The notes under the pieces are model-generated. The model had not been told where the DNA came from, ran no database searches, and saw only the letters and a program-made list of their open reading frames with translations. This document shows, one piece after another, positions 38,787 to 51,500 of a stretch of 64,000 nt of DNA. The first letter of the stretch is position 1, and each line of letters begins with the position of its first letter. The translations under genes and the position numbers were made by a program. The stretch is from Meloidogyne chitwoodi (taxonomy: Eukaryota; Nematoda; Chromadorea; Rhabditida; Meloidogynidae). The stretch lies in contig JACZZP010000013.1 in assembly GCA_015183035.1 (NCBI GenBank), forward strand, positions 1,178,001 through 1,242,000, given 5' to 3'.

Positions 38787-39728
38787 ATGATGAAAAGACA
38801 ACAACAGCAGCGGAAGAAAGCTACCCCGATAAAACAACAGAAAACAATTTTTCAAGAGGAATGCCAAAGTCGAACAAAATTTCCATCGAAGAAATTGCAG
38901 GTTGACAAAAAGCGTGGCTCTCGTGTTAAAATTGACAGAGAGACGAACTTTTCAACATCATATTGTAATGGAATAAGATGGAGTTCAAAAGAAATTAATA
39001 ATCTGACGGTATCTAAATTTTATTAATGATATGATTTTTGAATTATTTCTATAGATGGCAATGGAATTTGCTGTTAATCCACGTTCGGTTGAAGATTGGG
39101 ATAAGATTGCTGAAACTGTTGGCAAAGGGTGCTCACGAAAGAGAAGTGGGGAGGAATGCAAATTACGAGCGGAAAAATCAGGACTTATGCTAACTGTAAC
39201 ATCATCTGCATCATATCCTATCAATAATAATCAATATTTAAAAAAGTCAACACCTGTGAGACGTGCAAAATCAATGAAATGCATTTTTAATTCTGAATCA
39301 GAGGAATCGACAAGCGAGATTCATCGAATGCATTATGATGAATTCTTTGCAAAACAGGTTATTATTAAACTATTTTGGTGGCTCTTTATTTAATTCTCCA
39401 TTTAAATTTCGATTCCTCATCTCTGAACTATAATTTTTTGACAATTTTTTTGCTTTTAGACCCAAATATTTATACTAAAATTTGTTAATTTTTAAAATAT
39501 TTTAAACGATTAAATTTTGTAATAAATAAAATTTAGACATCACCAATCACAGAATGTCTGGACATGGATGACACGTTGGTTCGTGTGTGCAGCGTTGATG
39601 TTCCTACTCATCCATATATGCGTCTTCGTAATATCCGTCGTCCGTTTATGTTGAAAATTTTGTCAGAGGATAGTGCTAGAGATGATGATGGAGACTGTTC
39701 TGCTAGCGAAATTGAAACGGGCAGATAA
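38787..39728 (+). CDS. Small basic SANT/Myb-like domain protein
   Basis: Three exons with clean phase-0 junctions. The N-terminus is basic and Gln-rich (MMKRQQQQRKKATPIKQQK; KLQVDKKRGSRVKIDRE). A SANT/Myb-like unit spans the first intron: IRWSSKEINNLTMAMEFAVN, then SVEDWDKIAETVGKGCSRKR and SGEECKLRA, with aromatic residues spaced as Myb Trp and the typical G-x-(S/T)-x-EEC helix 3 start. The C-terminal exon has ECLDMDDTLVRVCSVDVP and ends ASEIETGR. The EEC-type SANT resembles MIS18BP1/KNL-2 proteins, but no SANTA domain is present and the protein is small, so orthology is not claimed. Probably nuclear. Confidence 0.6.
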
Positions 39729-42700
39729 ATCAGAACAGAGAAAATCAATGAATGCATTTTTCGGTGATTCTACTTTATGAACTATAGGAATATATAGAGC
39801 TTAATTCACCTAGTCCTCTAGAATATCCCGTTTATGTACATATTTGTTTGCTTGGTTTCGATAGAATTTTTTTATAATTAAACCCCAAAATTAAAAACTA
39901 AAAATAATAATATAAACGTTAAAAGTAAAATTCCAAAGCAAACACAAAAATCTATTCATTTTTCATATAATAAATACTTTTACGTATTCCTCCTTGTCAT
40001 CTCGTATTTTTTTGTCTTATTTTTGCCTCTTTTACCTCTCTAAGTAAGATAGATTTCTATCAAATTTAAGTTGTTCTCATTGTGCAAATATATGCATGAC
40101 CACCTTGTGATTCTCTAAAATGTTTTAGATAAAATTGTTTTTTCTTTTTAGCTTTTGATTTGGGAACGGATTTTCTCGGTGTCTGGTTAGAAAGCTTTTG
40201 GTCAAAAAATTTAAATTAAAACATAGGTACTACGTATTTTAATGATTTATAAGGAATAAATATGTTAAAATAATTATAAATATTTATTCAAAAAGTAGAC
40301 TTGTGTTTATATAATTAAAATTAGAAATGTTTTTATTTATTTTGTTTATCTTTTTGGATTTGAATTTAAAAAACTCTTAAATTGTTAGTCTAAATTTGTT
40401 TAGTTTTCAAATTTAAAAATTATATATATTAAATTAGTTACCAAGCTTTATTATTTTAGTATTTTATTAAAGAATTAAAATGTTCTTACAAATTTTAATT
40501 AGAAAAATAATTAACAATTTTTTAAATTAATTATCAAATATTGCCTTACGGGGCTTACTTGTAAGACGAAGGGTTTTTTTTAGTTTCATGATTATAATTT
40601 TTATTTAAAATTATCTTTGCAAAAAGTTTTTATTATTTTTACATAACTACGATAATATTTATACAATTAGTAATTTATGTATATATTATAAGAGTTTGTT
40701 GTTTAAATATAATTTTTAAATATTTGTTTGTGATGACAATAATAATAATATTTATAATTACTTACTAATTTTCTTTTGTTTAAACAAAATCTTTTATTAC
40801 ATAAATTTAAGATTTTAATACTTTTAAGAGGAATTGAAGAGCTTTTTATTTTCTAATGTTTTATTTGATCATGCATTCCTGTAATTTTGAAAAGTGAGGG
40901 CAAAATAAAATATTTTACATTATTTTCTTTTTTAAAAAAAATATAATTGTTGATTATTATATAATTAATTAATGAAATGTTTAAATTAAATAAAAAAATA
41001 TTTTATATTATTTACATAGTTGGTATTATTTATTTATTTATTTAGAACAATCGTTCTTACATCAATAAAATTTTTTTTTCTTCTGACAGCCTGACTAAAA
41101 AGAGAGAAAGTCTATTTATTATCGACAGCAATGGCCAAAATTATATTTTTATATTTTTATCTAAATAATATTATAATAATAAATGATTAATTTAGTTTAG
41201 AAAAATTAATTTAATAATTCAAAAATATTTATTATATTCTTTTTAAGTTGATTTTATAACTGACTAGAAAATTGACACAGAAAATAAATAAATAAAATAA
41301 ACATTATTTTACATAATTTTTTTTTTAAATTTTTCCTCGAAAAATCAACATTTTTATTTTTATAATCCTTTTGTTTTTATTTTAGATATTTATTATTTAT
41401 TTTATTTTTCTATAATTATTATTAATTATGCTTGTATTCCTTTCCTTTCATCCAGAAAATTCCCGGCGGTCTCGACCAGGACGCATCAAAAACCACGTCC
41501 TTGTTTACTTTTTTCATCTGCGATCAATCCTAAATTCATCCTTTTTTCTCTTCTCTCTTTCTCTTTTTTTTTAATATTTTCATTCAATTCCATTTTTTAG
41601 CAATTTAGCCCTCTTTAAAAACAAACACATCTTTTTCTATTATTTTTTTAAATTTTCATGATAACGTATAATTTTTTTAATTCTTTATTTGACACATTGT
41701 GATAATTTTAAAACATATTTTTTCTTTACTTTTTTTAATAGAGAAAACTATTTTTTATTTTCAAAAAGAAATATTTAAAAATAATTTTAATCTACTAATT
41801 TTTGATAATTTTTATTAAATAAATAATTAAAAAATAATTTTTTTTGTTTATTTTATAATGAATCATCAAACTTTAAATTAAAAAAATCTTACATTGTTTG
41901 GATTTTATTTTTATATATAAAAGTTTTATTTTTCTAATTAACTGAAAGTTTATAAAAAAAAAAGGAAAACAATTTATTCAGAGAAAATAATTAAAATAAA
42001 ATATTTTGTTAAAATGGACTATTTATTAGTTAAATATATTTCTTTTTTAATTTTACATCTTATTTATTTATTTTCTTTTTGAATATATTTTTATAATTAA
42101 AATTTTATATTTTCTACCTATAAATATAATATATTTTTATAATTATTTAACCTTTTTGCGGGATTTATTTACACTAAAATATCTCTTTTTTTCATTTATC
42201 TCATTTCTTTTCTAAATAACCAAAATATTATTTATTTATTTATATTATTAAATATTTTTAATTCTTTCCTTTGATTATTACACACTAATTAATTAATTAA
42301 TAAATATAATATTTATTTAATATATATTTTTAGTAATAATAATATTATAATAATATAAGTAAATATTATAATATTATTTTTATAAAAAATATAAATTCCT
42401 TGATTAAATGGAGTAATTTTTATTAATTTTTTTACTTTAAAATAAATATATTTTTACATATTTTTTTCAAAAAAACTTATTAAACATAAATAATTCAATC
42501 AAAATTATTTTATTTTTTTAAAATAAATTAGATTTATTTCTAAAATTTTATTTCAATTTCTCTCTCAAATAAATTTCAAAAAAGTGAATAACTTAATTTT
42601 TATTTTATTATTTTTATATAAAAACCGCAGAAAATATTTAAGGATTAATTTGAGATTATCCAAAATATATATTTAATCCTCGAATATTTTGTTATAAAAA

Positions 42701-44551
42701 TACACGTAAATTATATTTTCAAAAATGATATAATCTAAATATTGGAAGTTTTGATTTAAAATTATTTAAAAAAATATAAAAAATATCTTTTGATGATTTT
42801 ATCTATTTAGATTACTAATTTTTTAATTTATTTTTATTTTATAAATATTTTTGTTTTTATTGTTTTGATTTATTTTTAACATATATTATTAATTCAATTT
42901 AATTATTAATATTAAATATATTAATAAACAGTAATCACACAAAGTTAAGGACATTAAAGCTAACTTTTAAAATTATATAAAAATTAATTTTTGTTAAAAT
43001 TTTAATATAATTCCCTTTTTTAAAAGAAGACAAGTTTTTTAAAAGTTTATTTTATTTTTTAATTTATTAAAAAAATAATCATAAATATTTTGAAAAGGTT
43101 GTTTTTAAAAAAGAAAAATAAAAAAGAGGCGTTCTCTATTTAGTAATTCTTGTCGCGCGTTGATCGTCACTAACAAAAAATTTATTTTATTTTTCGTTCA
43201 TCCTTTCCATTCCTTTATTTATTAAATCAATTAACTCTTTTTGCTAATTTATTGTAGTAAATTAATTAATTTATTCTTTTACTACTACCACCATGACTGA
43301 TTTTTTTGTTTGCAAAATTGTTTTATTTTTTTTAAACTTTTAAATAAATAAATATTAATTAATTAAATTTAATTTAATTTTTAATTATTTTTAAAGATTT
43401 AATTTAAATATATACACGCGAGAAAATCATATAAAAATTTTAATTTAATTAATTTTTAAAAAAATATTAAATATTATTTTAACAATTGTCTAAAATTTTC
43501 ATAAATATTTATTAAAATAAATATTTTTTTGACAAATTAACTTTTAAATTTAATAAAAATAAAATAATTTATTATTTCTCTTTTTTTATTTTTTATTTTT
43601 CATATTTTAAAATATTAATCAAATTAAATTAAAAAAAAGATAAGAAGAAAATCAAAAAAATATTTTATTAAAATAATATTGTAAATAAGGCCATTTTTTA
43701 GAATTTTTTTCTTCATTTTCTTTAAAAAAAAATTTATTTTTTCTAATAAAAATATGATTAATAAAAAAATAAAATAGGATTTATTTTAATTTAATTGATT
43801 TTGTATTTAATATTAATTTTTAGTAAAATAATTTATTATTTTTAGTTTAATTATTTATTTATATATTTTAACAAAAATAAATTAAAAAAATAAATAAAAC
43901 GGATATTATTTTTTTCAACCTTTTTACCTTTTAATCTATCATATTAGCAAAATATTAAAAAATAAAAATAGAACGACAGCTGTTTTAAGTACTTTTTATA
44001 GATTTATAATTTAGATATTATTTATTTATTTATTTTTATTTAAATAAAATAAGTAAATAAATATAAATAATAAATTAATTAATTATTTTTTATTTTTATT
44101 TATTTCTAAAATATATTTAATTTTTTTTCCGTTTATCCAATAAATCTTATATTTCTTTGTTCACTCATTTTTTTAATTAATTTTATTTTCCTAATTAATT
44201 AAAAAAAATATTTTTTAGAAATATATTTAAATTATTTTTTATTAGAAAATAAAATAAAACTTCCTTAATTATATTAGAAAATATTTAAAATCTAAATTTT
44301 TTTATAAAAAATAATGTGACAGTTTTAAAAATAATTTATATTTAAATCCTTTATTTAAATTATTTCTTTTTTACAGGTGAGGGTATATTCTACCATTAGG
44401 GGCCAGGCCCGGCCATTTCCCTTGACTAAAATTTCTGACAAAAAATTATTTTGTCTTTACATATTTTATTTTATTTAATAAATATCAACGATAAAAAATA
44501 TAAAAATTAAATTTCTCTGCCCTCAAAAATCGTCCTAAAATTATTTAAAAA
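39729..44551. other. 4.8 kb AT-rich gene-free region upstream of the Egalitarian homologue
   Basis: No coding exon, transposon or RNA gene recognised. Mostly A/T runs. Rare GC-richer islands stand out: about 41458-41515 (CCCGGCGGTCTCGACCAGGA, then CGCATC..CACGTCC with a 6 bp hairpin), about 43128-43175 (TCTTGTCGCGCGTTGATCGT), and about 44377-44420 (after TTTTTTACAG: GGGGCCAGGCCCGGCC). The last, directly after an acceptor, may be a 5' UTR exon of the downstream gene. Confidence 0.45.
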
Positions 44552-47500
44552 ATGGACGAGGCTCGTAATATGGCACTTCTCTTTTTTGTGGACCATTTAA
44601 TGTTAAAAGGTGGACAACGGACAATACATGATTTAAGCTGTAAGTAAAAAAAGGAAATAAAAATGATGGAAATTTTATAATATTTTTAAATAAAAAATTA
44701 CTTAAAGGATTTGGGGATTATTTTAATATTAAAATTTATTTAAATAAAAATAGAAATGATGACAAATTTTATTTTCATTTTTAATATATTAAAAAAATTA
44801 TTATTTTTTTAAATTATTTATTTTAATATAATAATGCTAATAAATAATAAAGGTTTAAATTCTCTTTATAATTACTTAATTATTATTTTCTAAATAAAAT
44901 ATCTAAACTTTCTATTTTTGTAAATTTTAGGTCAATTCGGTGCACGAGGTTTTAATGAAGAAATGCGTCAATCTGTTGGAACTACACAAGTAGAAAAAAT
45001 ATTTTTAAAATTATCAATTAATTTTTTAAATATTTAGGAAGGCCTTACTGAATTTCTTGGCCAATTTCCATCTTTATTTATTTTAGATGGGGACCAAGTT
45101 AGTTTAAAAATATATTTTTTAATTGAAAATAATTAGTTTAACGAGTTAAGTTTGACATAAAATAGCCAAAAAATGCAAAATTTTGCATAAATATTTTATA
45201 TTATTTTATTATTAAATATTTATTTTTATATTTTCATTATAATATAACATTCCTATCATTTTATTTATAATCTCTTATTTCACTGATTAAACTTTTGTTT
45301 AAATAATAAAAGGATTAATCTGTTATTATAAAATAAATAGGAAAATTTAAATAAAAAATTTAAATATTTATTATTATTATTTTTATAAGGTAATTCTAAA
45401 AGGATTTGGTGAAATTGAAGGAAAAAATCACCTTATGCATATACCAGCAACTGGTAGACAAAGGTAAATAAATAAAAAGAAAATTTAATTTAATTTATTA
45501 TTTTATTTTTAAGAGATTACGCATCAGAGGCTGTTCAATTTTTTGTTAAAAAATTAGAAAAATTTGGACCTGAATTGCAAATAAAATCTTTACTTGGTTT
45601 TTATTTAATTAAAAAAAACAATTAATTAATAATAATTAATTAAATTAATTTATTAATTTTTAGGTCATCGTTCCCAAGCAGCACCAGAAATTCGTTTAGT
45701 TTCTGGTCGTCACTTAAAAGAGTTTGCTGAGTTTTTGGCTTCACAAATTGATCATTTTGTAGTCGAAGGTGATAGAGTTCGTCTTGTAAATATGACAGAA
45801 CCTAAAACTTGTCCTAATGAATTTATTGATGAAGAAGGACGTCCATTAATTGGACATAAAGCTAAATTAGCTGCTATTGAATTTATGAAATCTGTATTAG
45901 AACAAGTAAATATTTTATAAAATTAAATTTAAAATATAAAATTAAGAATGAAGAACAGCCTTATCCACTTGATTTATTTTATAAAAAATTTTGTGAATAT
46001 TTTCCTCATCATATTAGACAAGAAATTGCTACAAATCCAAAGGTAAAATAAATAAATAAAATAATTATTTATTTTTTAATAAAGGAATTATTAATGTTTT
46101 TAAAATTAAATCGTCATCTCTTCTTTATTCGTTCAAATAAAGTTCAATTAGTTAAAAATCGATTAACAAATTCTGAAGAACAACAAGATTCAGAAAGTGG
46201 TCGTTCTACTGAAGATAGTGGTGCTGGAGGGAATACAACAGGAGGAGGTTCTTCTTCTGAAGAAAGAAGAAGTTTTGGTGTTATTACAAGTCCAGAATCT
46301 GTCCTTGTTAAAAATTCTGTACAAAATAATATTTCGTCGTCTTTAATGTTTTCTTTATGTAGAGATAATTTAAATTATGTACAATTTATTAATACTTTGA
46401 AAAAAGCTCAGGTAAAATTATTATTTTTTAAAAATTATAAAAAAATTTATAAAGTTATTGAATATATTTAAAATATTAAATAAATAATTAAAAATATTTA
46501 GTTAAATTTAGCAATTCAAAATAAATAATTTTTAATTTTCTTTTTTTTTAGGAAACTGTAGCATCTTTAAAAGTTGACCTTGAAGCAGCTTCACCCAATG
46601 ATCCTTCTAATTTTTTGGTTGTAGATTTTAAAATTGTCTGTCTTGGAGGAGGTTCTCATCATAATAATTCTTCTGAAGAATTTGTAGCTCTTGTAATTGT
46701 TGCTACTCCTTTAATTAATAAAAAGACAAAACAACAAGGACAATTAATTGTTTTTGATTTAGCACATTGTGAAGGAATACTTACAGATAAAGGAACACTT
46801 GGAGAATTATTAGAATCAAAAAATATTATTAAAGTAACTCATGATGTTAAAAGAGCAGCTTGGTTACTTGGACAACGTTATGGACTTGAAATAAAAAATG
46901 TTTTTGATACACAGGTATTTTAAAGGAAATATTAAATTGGGTTATTTAAAATGAAGATTTGATAGGGCCATTCTTATGTGAATAAAAAAATATTTATGAG
47001 ATGAGATTTACACTGTCTTAAGTACTATAATATAGAAAGGAAAAAGTATTATTTAATTCTAAAATAATTTATTTATTTATTTAATTAATTAATTAATTAG
47101 ATAGCTCATTCTGTTATTCAACACCACAAATTTGGAAAACCATTGGGAGAGTTGAGAGCAATTTCTTTTGTTAATTTACAACGTGTTTATAATCCTCAAT
47201 CATTGGTTTTAAGTGACATAAGTCCTCGAAAATTATCACAAACACCAAAGTTTGTTTTAAAAAATAATAAAAATAAAATATAATTTTAAATTAAATTTAA
47301 AGTTGGGCTGATCGTCCTGTTTCTCCTGATATATTACTTTCTGCTTGTGAAGAAAGTCATTGTTTGGCTAATGGTCTTTATTGTCTTTTAAACTCTCAAT
47401 TACCGCCACAACTTTACCAATTATTTGAACAACTTTGTTTAGAGGCTATAATAACAACAACAAATAATAATATTAATAATATAGAACAACAAATAAATAC

Positions 47501-48207
47501 CCAAAACAATTATTCAGATTTAGGACAACAACAACGTCGTCTACTTCCACAACCTCTTATGGAAGTACCATTAAATGGCAAGTCTTTGTTAAATATAGAA
47601 ACCTCCAAAAATGGTTAAACTTAATTTTGGACTTTTTTACTTTATTTGAAATGACGAGAGTTTCTTTTTGGATTACAGAAAATAATTATTGTTTCCAAAT
47701 TTTAAAATTCAGGTATTTATCGTCCTCCGGGAATCCGCCGTCGTGGTTCTGTTCAGCCTCAATCTATGTTTAATGGAGGAAGTCCAACATTTGGAAATAT
47801 TCAATTAAATGGTGGTTATATTCCTCCACCATTACGAAAAGTTTCTGCGCCAATAGCAGCACATTCACTTATTGGACAATGTCGTTCTCCAACAATAAGA
47901 AATGCTTTTGGTGGTTTTCCAATATTACAAAAACAAAAAAATGAATTAAAAGATGCACAAACACAAACAATAAGTACTGGAGAAATTGCTGTATTAAAAG
48001 TAAAACATTTAAAAATTATTTAAAAAATAATTAATTAATTTTTTCAAGGTTTTTTATGATGATGAAGAAAAAGAATTAATAACAACAAATGGAAATTGTG
48101 TTATTAATAAAACAAAAGAAATTAATGAAACAAAAGAAGATAATGAAAAAGAAGAGAAAATAATAAGTGGAACAATTATTGAAGAAAAAGAAAAAGTTTT
48201 TAAATAA
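44552..48207 (+). CDS. egal-1: Egalitarian homologue with a degenerate 3'-5' exonuclease domain
   Basis: Cytoplasmic RNA/dynein adaptor homologous to Egalitarian (C. elegans egal-1). It starts MDEARNMALLFFVDHLMLKG followed by GQRTIHDLSCQFGARGFNEE, matching the Egl N-terminal helical module; a second such unit has EGLTEFLGQFPSLFILDG. The middle contains GHRSQAAPEIRLVSGRHLKE and NEEQPYPLDLFYKKFCEYFP. A DEDD-type exonuclease fold lies at about 46556-47290: NFLVVDFKIVCLGGG, GQLIVFDLAHCEGI, IIKVTHDVKRAAWLLGQRYG, KNVFDTQIAHSVIQ. The first motif is D-F-K instead of D-x-E, and the HD-x-x-x-A segment lacks the usual later Asp, so catalysis is doubtful. The C-terminus has GIYRPPGIRRRGSVQPQ and an acidic/lysine tail. 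A likely adaptor-binding tail could not be identified. Confidence 0.88.
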
Positions 48208-48599
48208 ATAAAAAATAATAACTTTTTTAAATATTTTAAAAAAGTTATATTTTAAATTTTGCCATTTATTAATTGCACAAAATTTTTTTTTAAAATATTC
48301 AAGTGTTCGGATTACTTAAAATTTTAATTTAAAAAATAATAATTCAAATGCTCATTTTATTTTTCTTTAAAAATAATTATATAATAATATATTTATCAAT
48401 AATATGCCAAAATGTCTTTTTTGTATCAAAATCTGTCCTTATATTATTTTATTTTGTGTCTTTTTTAAATATATAATATTTGTATATTTTTATTTTTCTG
48501 TTAAAGAATTTTATTTGTCTTCAAATAAAAATATATTAAAATTTTTTTTATTATTTATTTAAATAATATTATTAAAATAATTAATTAATATTTATTTAT
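48208..48599. other. Convergent intergenic region
   Basis: Lies between the 3' ends of the Egalitarian homologue (+) and the DEG/ENaC gene (-). AT-rich, nothing else seen. Probably both 3' UTRs. Confidence 0.4.
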
Positions 48600-51500
48600 T
48601 TATAATAATGTAGGAAAAGTAGTAGTTGTATTATTATTATTTATTATTTTATTATTATTTGTTGCTTCTATTTTAGATGGATTTTCAAAGGTATACTTAA
48701 AAATAATTATTATTATTATTTAATAAAATATTTTCTCTAATAACCTTATAATTATAATTATCAATAATATTTCCATTATTTTTTAATTTTTCATCATTTT
48801 TTTGTTCAAAAAAAGTGTTAATATTTTCATTATTTTGTGTTGTTGGTCTTTTCCAATTTCTCATATTTCCAGCCCAACGTCTTTGATATTGACGATGACC
48901 TTCATGTCTAGAATATCTAGGTTCAAGAAGTGAAATATGTCGAGAAATTTTAGTACCAGCATGTCTAAAAAATAAGAATTTTATTTTTTTAATTTAATCG
49001 CCAATCTATTTTTAAAAGAAAAAATTATTCTTTTAATTAAAAATTGATAAATGAATATATTACCGTATTTACTCGATTAATTGACCTCCCCCATTAATTG
49101 ACCCCCCTCGATTAATTAACCCCTCCAGCGATAGGTTGAAACAATAATTGATCAGGTCAATTAATCGAGTAAATACGGTTTACTTATCTTTTTCTAAATT
49201 AAATATTAAAAATTAAATTATTATTATAATTAATTATTTAAAATTAATTTATTTACTTAAATTCTTCTTCATTATTTTCTCCATTTACTAAATTATCTTC
49301 TTTTAAATTATTATTTAATTTTTTATTATGTTTTATTTGTTCCTTTCTTCTCTGTAATGGTTTATAAATTAATTGTTTACATCCATAAGTAAAATATTCA
49401 AAAATAAGTTCAACAATTTCAAGAACAGTAATTAATGAAAATCCAATCCAAAGACCAATATTTCCACCAAGATCAGAAAATAAATTAACTAACTATAAAA
49501 TAAATATATTTTTTTAATAAAATAAATTAATTACCGTATAACCAGGAGTTTCTTTAAGTTTTTCATAATTTAATTGTTCATAATAAATTTCAATATAAGC
49601 TGTATTTTTACGATAATATCTTTAATAATTAATAAAAAAAAATAAAAATTAATTAAAAAATAACTCAGTGCAAGAAGCCATTGTAAAATTATCACCCAAA
49701 ACTAAAGCACAATCATCTTGACCAATATTAAAATTTTGTGCTGGCCAAGAAGCTGCTGAATAAGCTGTTTCAAAAGTATTTTCTTAACAAAAAATAAATA
49801 AAATAAATATTAAAAATAATAAAAATACCAGTACAGGGTTGTACACAATGACAATCATGTGTTAAATGATGAAAACCACCTAAAACAGCTGTTTGGTTTG
49901 ACAAACAAGAACGTTCCTTTGGATTACGTGCATCACAGGGACGATCCTCAGTCTCATTTGGTAAAGGAAAACCTTTAAAAAATTAATTTTAATTAAAAAA
50001 ATAATATTTTATTTTTACGAGGATCGCCACATCCACAACGTTCCAAAATAATATGTTGAAAGCCTTGTAAAAAGAAAATATTTCTTTCTCTTTAAAAAAA
50101 TAAACAAACAATTTCTGTAGCATCCCTAAAAAATAAAAATAAAATTAAAAAATATTTTTATTTATTTATTTTTACTTCAGGAGAGTAATGTTCAGCATAA
50201 ATATATCCAGTAGGTCTAAATGTATCAGAACATTTTCCATAGGGAGCATCCAATCGATGAAGAATTTTTGTTTTTAATCCAAATGATGAAACAAAACCAG
50301 TGGGGGCTGAGTAACCTTTTTTAAATAATTATTTATTTTATTAAATAAATATATAATATATATTAACCAAAAGTGTCAGGAAAAGGTTCTTGATCTTGTT
50401 CGTGTACAACAATTCTTACCTAAAAAATAATAATTAATTAAAAAATAATAATTATTATTTTATTTACTCCAGCAGCTTCAGTTGTAGGCATATAATCACT
50501 TTGATTTACATTTAATAAAAGTCTAAGTCCATACATTGGACCAGCACGAGAATTTTTTAATTCAACAGAATCATTAAAATTAAATGTCCAACTTTATTTT
50601 TTAAATTATAATTAATTAATTATAATTAAATAATACCAATTTCCATATTCAGGATCAATTTGAATTTGAAAATCTCTAAAACATTATTTAAAATAATAAT
50701 TATTAATAAATTAATTACCTATTTAAATCACAATCTTTACTATTAAAAGAACAACGAAGTACAAATTCATGTAATGTATAACTTAAACTTTGTCTTATTT
50801 GTCTAGACATACCAGCAACTTAAAAATAAAATAATTAGTTATATTATTAAAATTAAATAAAAAAACAAACCAAGAAAAATTAAATTTTCTTTTGTTCTTG
50901 TAGTTATTGCTCCACGATCTTTTAAGTCCTTTTTTAAAAAATTTAAAAAATATTTTAAAAAATTATGGATAAATTTATTTAATTAAAAAAGACTTTTTAT
51001 AATTTATTTTAAAATATTTTTATTTTTTTATTTTACTTCAAGTCCAAATGCTTCTTCAAGATCAGAAGGTGGTGGTTTTGTTGTAAATGGATATATTGTA
51101 TAATTATGAGGATTCCACCTTATTTTTATATTTTATTTAAAAAATATTAAAAAAACCATTCAAAATCTTGTCCCAATTTTCTATTATCTTTTAAACAATA
51201 ATGAGAAACTGGTTGACATAAGCAAGGTATTGATGTTAAATTTTGAATATTATTATTATTACTACTTTTATTATTTGGAAGGTCTGGATCATCACAAGTA
51301 TTTGAATGAGAACAAAATAAACAATGCTTAATTATTTTTTTATTTTTAAATTTTAAAATTACTTTTTGTTTCCAAACAAAATGTGCATAACAAGGCCAAA
51401 TATCTCCAGTTTGTTTATCTTCATAACAAAGACAAACTGATGAATTTTTCTAAAAATATTATTAAAAAAAATATATTTTAAGTTATTTTAATTTATATTT

